A DNA stretch of 9,555 bases from an uncultured Haemophilus sp. GTDB lineage: Bacteria > Pseudomonadota > Gammaproteobacteria > Enterobacterales > Pasteurellaceae. Position 1 is the first letter of the stretch, and each line of letters opens with the position of its first letter. Under the pieces are notes generated by a model. That model was given only the letters and a program-made list of their open reading frames with translations. It was not told where the DNA came from and did not search any database. The stretch spans positions 1-9,555 of the forward strand of contig CAJLFU010000057.1 of the NCBI GenBank assembly GCA_905205995.1, in the 5' to 3' direction. The position numbers and the translations under genes are program-made. Positions 6,781 to 9,555 of this stretch are shown in pieces.

Positions 6781-9378
6781 ATGATCAAAATTAACTTAGC
6801 CGCGACATTAGGGGCATTAAATGACGTTTCTAAATTAATGTTAGAAGAATCTGCCGCTTATGCAATTAGTTGCGGTGAATCGGAAGTGCTTCCAGCCCAT
6901 TTATTACTTAAGTCATTGGAAAATCCATTCTCAGACGTTCGCTTTATTTTAAATAAACTTAACATTTCTCACGAAGAACTGTCCGCACTTTTACTCAGCA
7001 AAACGCAAACATCTCACACTAATATTGACTCAGTACCAAGCTTCTCGCCATTATTGATTGAAATGTTGCAAGAAGCATGGTTACTCGGATCACTTGAGTT
7101 TGAACAGACACAAATTCGCAGTGCAAGCATTTTCTTAGCATTGGTATTGAATGCATCGCGCTATTTACCAACTGCTGTTGCGAGCTACTTAAATCAAATT
7201 AACAAAGAAACATTACGTCAATCTTTACTTGTATTTGCTAAAGGCTCCGCAGAATCTCAAACTACACAAGAAAATACCGCAGCCCCTTCAGCTGTACATA
7301 CAGATCAATCTGATTTAGCACGTTTTGCTGAAAATTTAACCGCTAAAGCCTCTGCGGGTAACATTGATCCGGTTCTCGCTCGTGACAAAGAAATTGATCT
7401 GATGATTGATATTCTTTCACGCAGAAGAAAAAACAATCCGATTGTAGTTGGTGATGCGGGTGTCGGTAAAAGTGCATTAATTGAAGGATTAGCATTACGC
7501 ATCGTCAATAAACAAGTTCCTCCACATTTACAAAATGTTGAACTGTGGAGCCTAGATCTTGCTGCTTTACAATCTGGCGCATCAATCAAAGGGGAATTTG
7601 AAAAACGCTTAAAATCGGTGATTGATTTTGTAAAAAATAGCACAACGCCAATTGTTCTTTTTATTGATGAAGCCCATACACTTATTGGTGCGGGTGGTAG
7701 CGAAGGTGGCAACGATGCAGCCAACCTTTTAAAACCGGCGCTTGCTCGAGGAGAACTTCGCACAATTGCAGCCACGACTTGGTCTGAATATAAAAAATAT
7801 GTAGAACGTGATCCTGCTTTATCCCGTCGTTTCCAGTTAGTGAAAGTAGACGAACCTTCCATTGAAGAAAGTATTGTTATTCTACGTGGTTTAAAACCAC
7901 TCTACGAAAAAGCGCATGGCGTTTATATCACGGGTGAAGCACTTGAAACCGTAACAAAACTATCTGCACGTTATATTGCGGCGAAAAAGCTTCCGGATAA
8001 AGCGATTGATATTTTAGACACGGCTTGTGCGCGCGTTTCTACAGCAAAAGACACACCACCAAAACGCTTAAGCTACTTAGATAATAAGATCCATGAAATC
8101 AATGTTGCCATTGCTGAATTTGATCGTGATTATCAGCTAGGTGAAACAGTTGATAGTACAGTAAAAACAAAACTAGAAAATCAACTCACTGAATTAGCCG
8201 AAGAAAAAAATGTGCTTTCTTCTCGATTTGAATCTCAAAAAGCATTAGTGGAAGAAATTTTATCCTTACGGACAAAACTCTCTGATTCTGAAACAGAATA
8301 TACTGAAGAAGAACGTCAAGAATTGATCGCTCAATTACAAGCGAAAAAAGCGGAATATGAAGCAATCAAGCCTGAAGAATGTTTAATTCATGCTGAAGTG
8401 GGCAGCAAACAAATTACTGCGGTGATTGCTGATTTAACTGGTATTCCTGTAAATAGCATGACTGGTGATGAACTCACTAAACTCACCGAGCTTCCTGATA
8501 TTCTTAATGACAATATCAAGGGGCAATCTCAAGCCATTGAGCAAATTCACAAAAACTTGCTTACTGCTATGGCGGACTTACGCCGTGCTGGTACCCCGTT
8601 AGGCGCATTATTACTTGTTGGCCCGAGTGGCGTAGGTAAAACTGAAACCGCAATTCAAATTGCAGAACATATCTTTGGGGGCAAACAATTCCTGACCACG
8701 ATTAATATGTCTGAATACCAAGAAAAACATACTGTTTCACGTTTAATTGGTTCGCCTCCGGGTTATGTGGGCTATGGTGAAGGTGGCTTATTGACTGAAG
8801 CCATTCGTCAAAAACCTTACTCTATCGTGCTATTAGACGAAGTGGAAAAAGCCCATCCAGATGTGCTTAACTTATTCTATCAAGCCTTTGATAAAGGTGA
8901 ACTGGCTGATGGTGAAGGTCGTTTAATTGACTGTAAAAATATTCTCTTTATGCTCACCTCAAACTGTGGTTTTGATGCTGCAAATGATCCGTTTGCCGTG
9001 AAAAGTGATGAAGAATTACGTCGTTCGCTTCTCACATTCTTCAAACCGGCATTGCTTGCCCGTATGCAAATTGTGCAATATCACTATTTAACGACAGATG
9101 TAATGCAACGCATTGTAAAAGCAAAATTAGCGAAATTAGAGAAATTAATCGCTGAGCGTTATAAAGCGACTGTTACTATCGCAGAAAATATTCTTAAACA
9201 TATTGAGCAACAATGTGAAGCTGATACAAATGGTGCCCGTTTGGTTGATGCAATTCTTGAAGGACAACTTTTACCACCACTTTCCTTGGCATTGCTTCAA
9301 CGCATCGCGAGTGGTGAGAAAATGTCAAATATCGCGATCAATTTTGAGAATGGTGAATACCAAGTTGAGATTGTGTAA
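6781..9378 (+). CDS. clpV: ClpV (TssH), T6SS sheath-disassembling AAA+ ATPase
   Basis: An 865-residue Clp/HSP100 ATPase of the T6SS class. The N domain (about 1-155) recognises the sheath protein TssC/VipB. The first AAA+ module has Walker A GDAGVGKS (224-231), Walker B VLFIDE (292-297), a KGEFEKR pore loop near 270-276 and arginines R349-R350. A coiled-coil middle domain covers about 430-530. The second module has Walker A GPSGVGKT (614-621), Walker B VLLDE (683-687) and pore loop GYVGYGEGG (661-669). The ASIKGEFE form of the first pore loop and the divergent N domain fit ClpV rather than ClpB (which has KYRGEFE). The hexamer threads contracted sheath subunits and recycles them for a new firing. 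AAGGA lies nine bases before the start. The gene is transcribed away from vgrG and is followed within 30 bases by a terminator, so it is probably monocistronic. All catalytic motifs are intact. Confidence 0.97.
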   Translation: MIKINLAATLGALNDVSKLMLEESAAYAISCGESEVLPAHLLLKSLENPFSDVRFILNKLNISHEELSALLLSKTQTSHTNIDSVPSFSPLLIEMLQEAWLLGSLEFEQTQIRSASIFLALVLNASRYLPTAVASYLNQINKETLRQSLLVFAKGSAESQTTQENTAAPSAVHTDQSDLARFAENLTAKASAGNIDPVLARDKEIDLMIDILSRRRKNNPIVVGDAGVGKSALIEGLALRIVNKQVPPHLQNVELWSLDLAALQSGASIKGEFEKRLKSVIDFVKNSTTPIVLFIDEAHTLIGAGGSEGGNDAANLLKPALARGELRTIAATTWSEYKKYVERDPALSRRFQLVKVDEPSIEESIVILRGLKPLYEKAHGVYITGEALETVTKLSARYIAAKKLPDKAIDILDTACARVSTAKDTPPKRLSYLDNKIHEINVAIAEFDRDYQLGETVDSTVKTKLENQLTELAEEKNVLSSRFESQKALVEEILSLRTKLSDSETEYTEEERQELIAQLQAKKAEYEAIKPEECLIHAEVGSKQITAVIADLTGIPVNSMTGDELTKLTELPDILNDNIKGQSQAIEQIHKNLLTAMADLRRAGTPLGALLLVGPSGVGKTETAIQIAEHIFGGKQFLTTINMSEYQEKHTVSRLIGSPPGYVGYGEGGLLTEAIRQKPYSIVLLDEVEKAHPDVLNLFYQAFDKGELADGEGRLIDCKNILFMLTSNCGFDAANDPFAVKSDEELRRSLLTFFKPALLARMQIVQYHYLTTDVMQRIVKAKLAKLEKLIAERYKATVTIAENILKHIEQQCEADTNGARLVDAILEGQLLPPLSLALLQRIASGEKMSNIAINFENGEYQVEIV

Positions 9379-9406
9379 TTTATGATACAAAACGTCTAAA
9401 AATTTA

Positions 9407-9439
9407 ACCGCACTTTAGCTTTCATTCATAAAGTGCGGT
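9407..9439 (+). terminator. Uptake-signal-pair terminator after clpV
   Basis: ACCGCACTTTA (9407-9417) and TAAAGTGCGGT (9429-9439) form a perfect 11-bp stem with an 11-base loop, followed by CATCTTTT. Both arms contain a perfect AAGTGCGGT uptake signal (9407-9415 minus, 9431-9439 plus). It begins 28 bases after the clpV stop codon. Confidence 0.85.
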
Positions 9440-9485
9440 CATCTTTTAGGTTATTTTCTTGAGATTTATATTTCAACCTTCAGAA

Positions 9486-9514
9486 TTGAACTGCACAGCA
9501 GTTATTGCTATGAT
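9486..9514 (+). promoter_or_regulatory. Candidate sigma70 promoter for the next plus-strand gene
   Basis: TTGAAC (9486-9491), a 17-base spacer and TATGAT (9509-9514) match sigma70 boxes at 4 of 6 and 5 of 6 positions, and TGC before the -10 gives an extended -10 element. Transcription would start near 9520. It lies just after the clpV terminator and before a ribosome site at the window edge. Confidence 0.6.
9489..9503. promoter_or_regulatory. Perfect dyad inside the promoter spacer, possible operator
   Basis: AACTGC-ACA-GCAGTT is a perfect 6-bp inverted repeat with a 3-base centre. It overlaps the end of the -35 box and fills most of the spacer of the candidate promoter, a common place for a repressor to bind. 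I do not recognise the site as belonging to a known regulator. It also could fold as a hairpin in read-through RNA. Confidence 0.4.
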
Positions 9515-9520
9515 TTCAGA

Positions 9521-9533
9521 AGGCATTTTGCCT
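9521..9533 (+). other. Small hairpin at the predicted 5' end of the next transcript
   Basis: AGGCA-TTT-TGCCT forms a 5-bp stem starting at or next to the predicted transcription start. A 5' terminal stem could stabilise the messenger. The stem is short, and chance is possible. Confidence 0.3.
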
Positions 9534-9546
9534 CTTCAATCATTTT

Positions 9547-9555
9547 AAAAGGAAC
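9547..9555 (+). promoter_or_regulatory. Ribosome binding site of a gene starting just outside the window
   Basis: The window ends in AAAAGGAAC, a good Shine-Dalgarno sequence, after a promoter-like region and with no start codon in range inside the window. A plus-strand gene should begin within about ten bases beyond the edge; its identity cannot be seen. Confidence 0.6.

Noticed and set aside
7305..7862. Minus-strand open frame of 185 codons within clpV
   Set aside because: It is antisense to the first AAA+ module of clpV, a highly conserved coding region, and shows no recognisable domain.
6781..9378. ClpB, the general disaggregase, as identity of the ATPase
   Set aside because: The first pore loop reads ASIKGEFE rather than the ClpB KYRGEFE, the N domain is ClpV-like, and the gene is next to vgrG.
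9510..9548. A 12-codon plus-strand frame before the next gene, as a leader peptide
   Set aside because: Its ATG lies within the -10 box of the predicted promoter, so it would be absent from that transcript, and it lacks a ribosome site.

Overview
The window is a piece of a type VI secretion system (T6SS) locus from an AT-rich gammaproteobacterium, most likely a Pasteurellaceae member of the Haemophilus/Aggregatibacter/Pasteurella branch. The clue is the 9-base DNA uptake signal AAGTGCGGT, which occurs perfectly five times. Four of these form two inverted pairs that act as terminators, a habit typical of that group. I cannot fix the genus or species from the sequence alone.

Layout. The minus strand from 6620 leftward carries an effector-delivery operon: a VgrG spike protein with a C-terminal extension (4245-6620), a two-HKD phospholipase D effector of the Tle5 type (2140-4230), and a membrane-anchored Sel1/TPR-repeat protein that is the likely cognate immunity protein (965-2140). 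Spacing is tight: 14 bases between vgrG and the effector, and a one-base TAATG overlap between effector and immunity gene. A hairpin made of two inverted uptake signals (928-954) follows. Then comes a second copy of the immunity gene (893 leftward), which runs off the left edge after 297 codons. On the plus strand, divergent from vgrG across a 160-base AT-rich region, lies clpV/tssH (6781-9378), the AAA+ ATPase that disassembles the contracted T6SS sheath. It ends at a second uptake-signal hairpin (9407-9439). After that come a good sigma70-type promoter and a ribosome binding site at the very edge, so another plus-strand gene should start just outside.

How they work together. VgrG sits at the tip of the Hcp tube and probably carries the phospholipase through its transthyretin-like tail. 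The phospholipase attacks membrane phospholipids of the target cell from the periplasm. The anchored Sel1 proteins protect the producer and its kin. ClpV recycles the sheath for the next firing. The arrangement resembles the vgrG5-pldB-multiple-immunity cluster of Pseudomonas aeruginosa.

The most interesting signal is the pair of immunity copies. They align without any gap, are identical over the first 257 bases and similar elsewhere, yet differ at 19 of 35 residues in one Sel1/TPR repeat (residues 240-274). This looks like focused diversification of a specificity surface.
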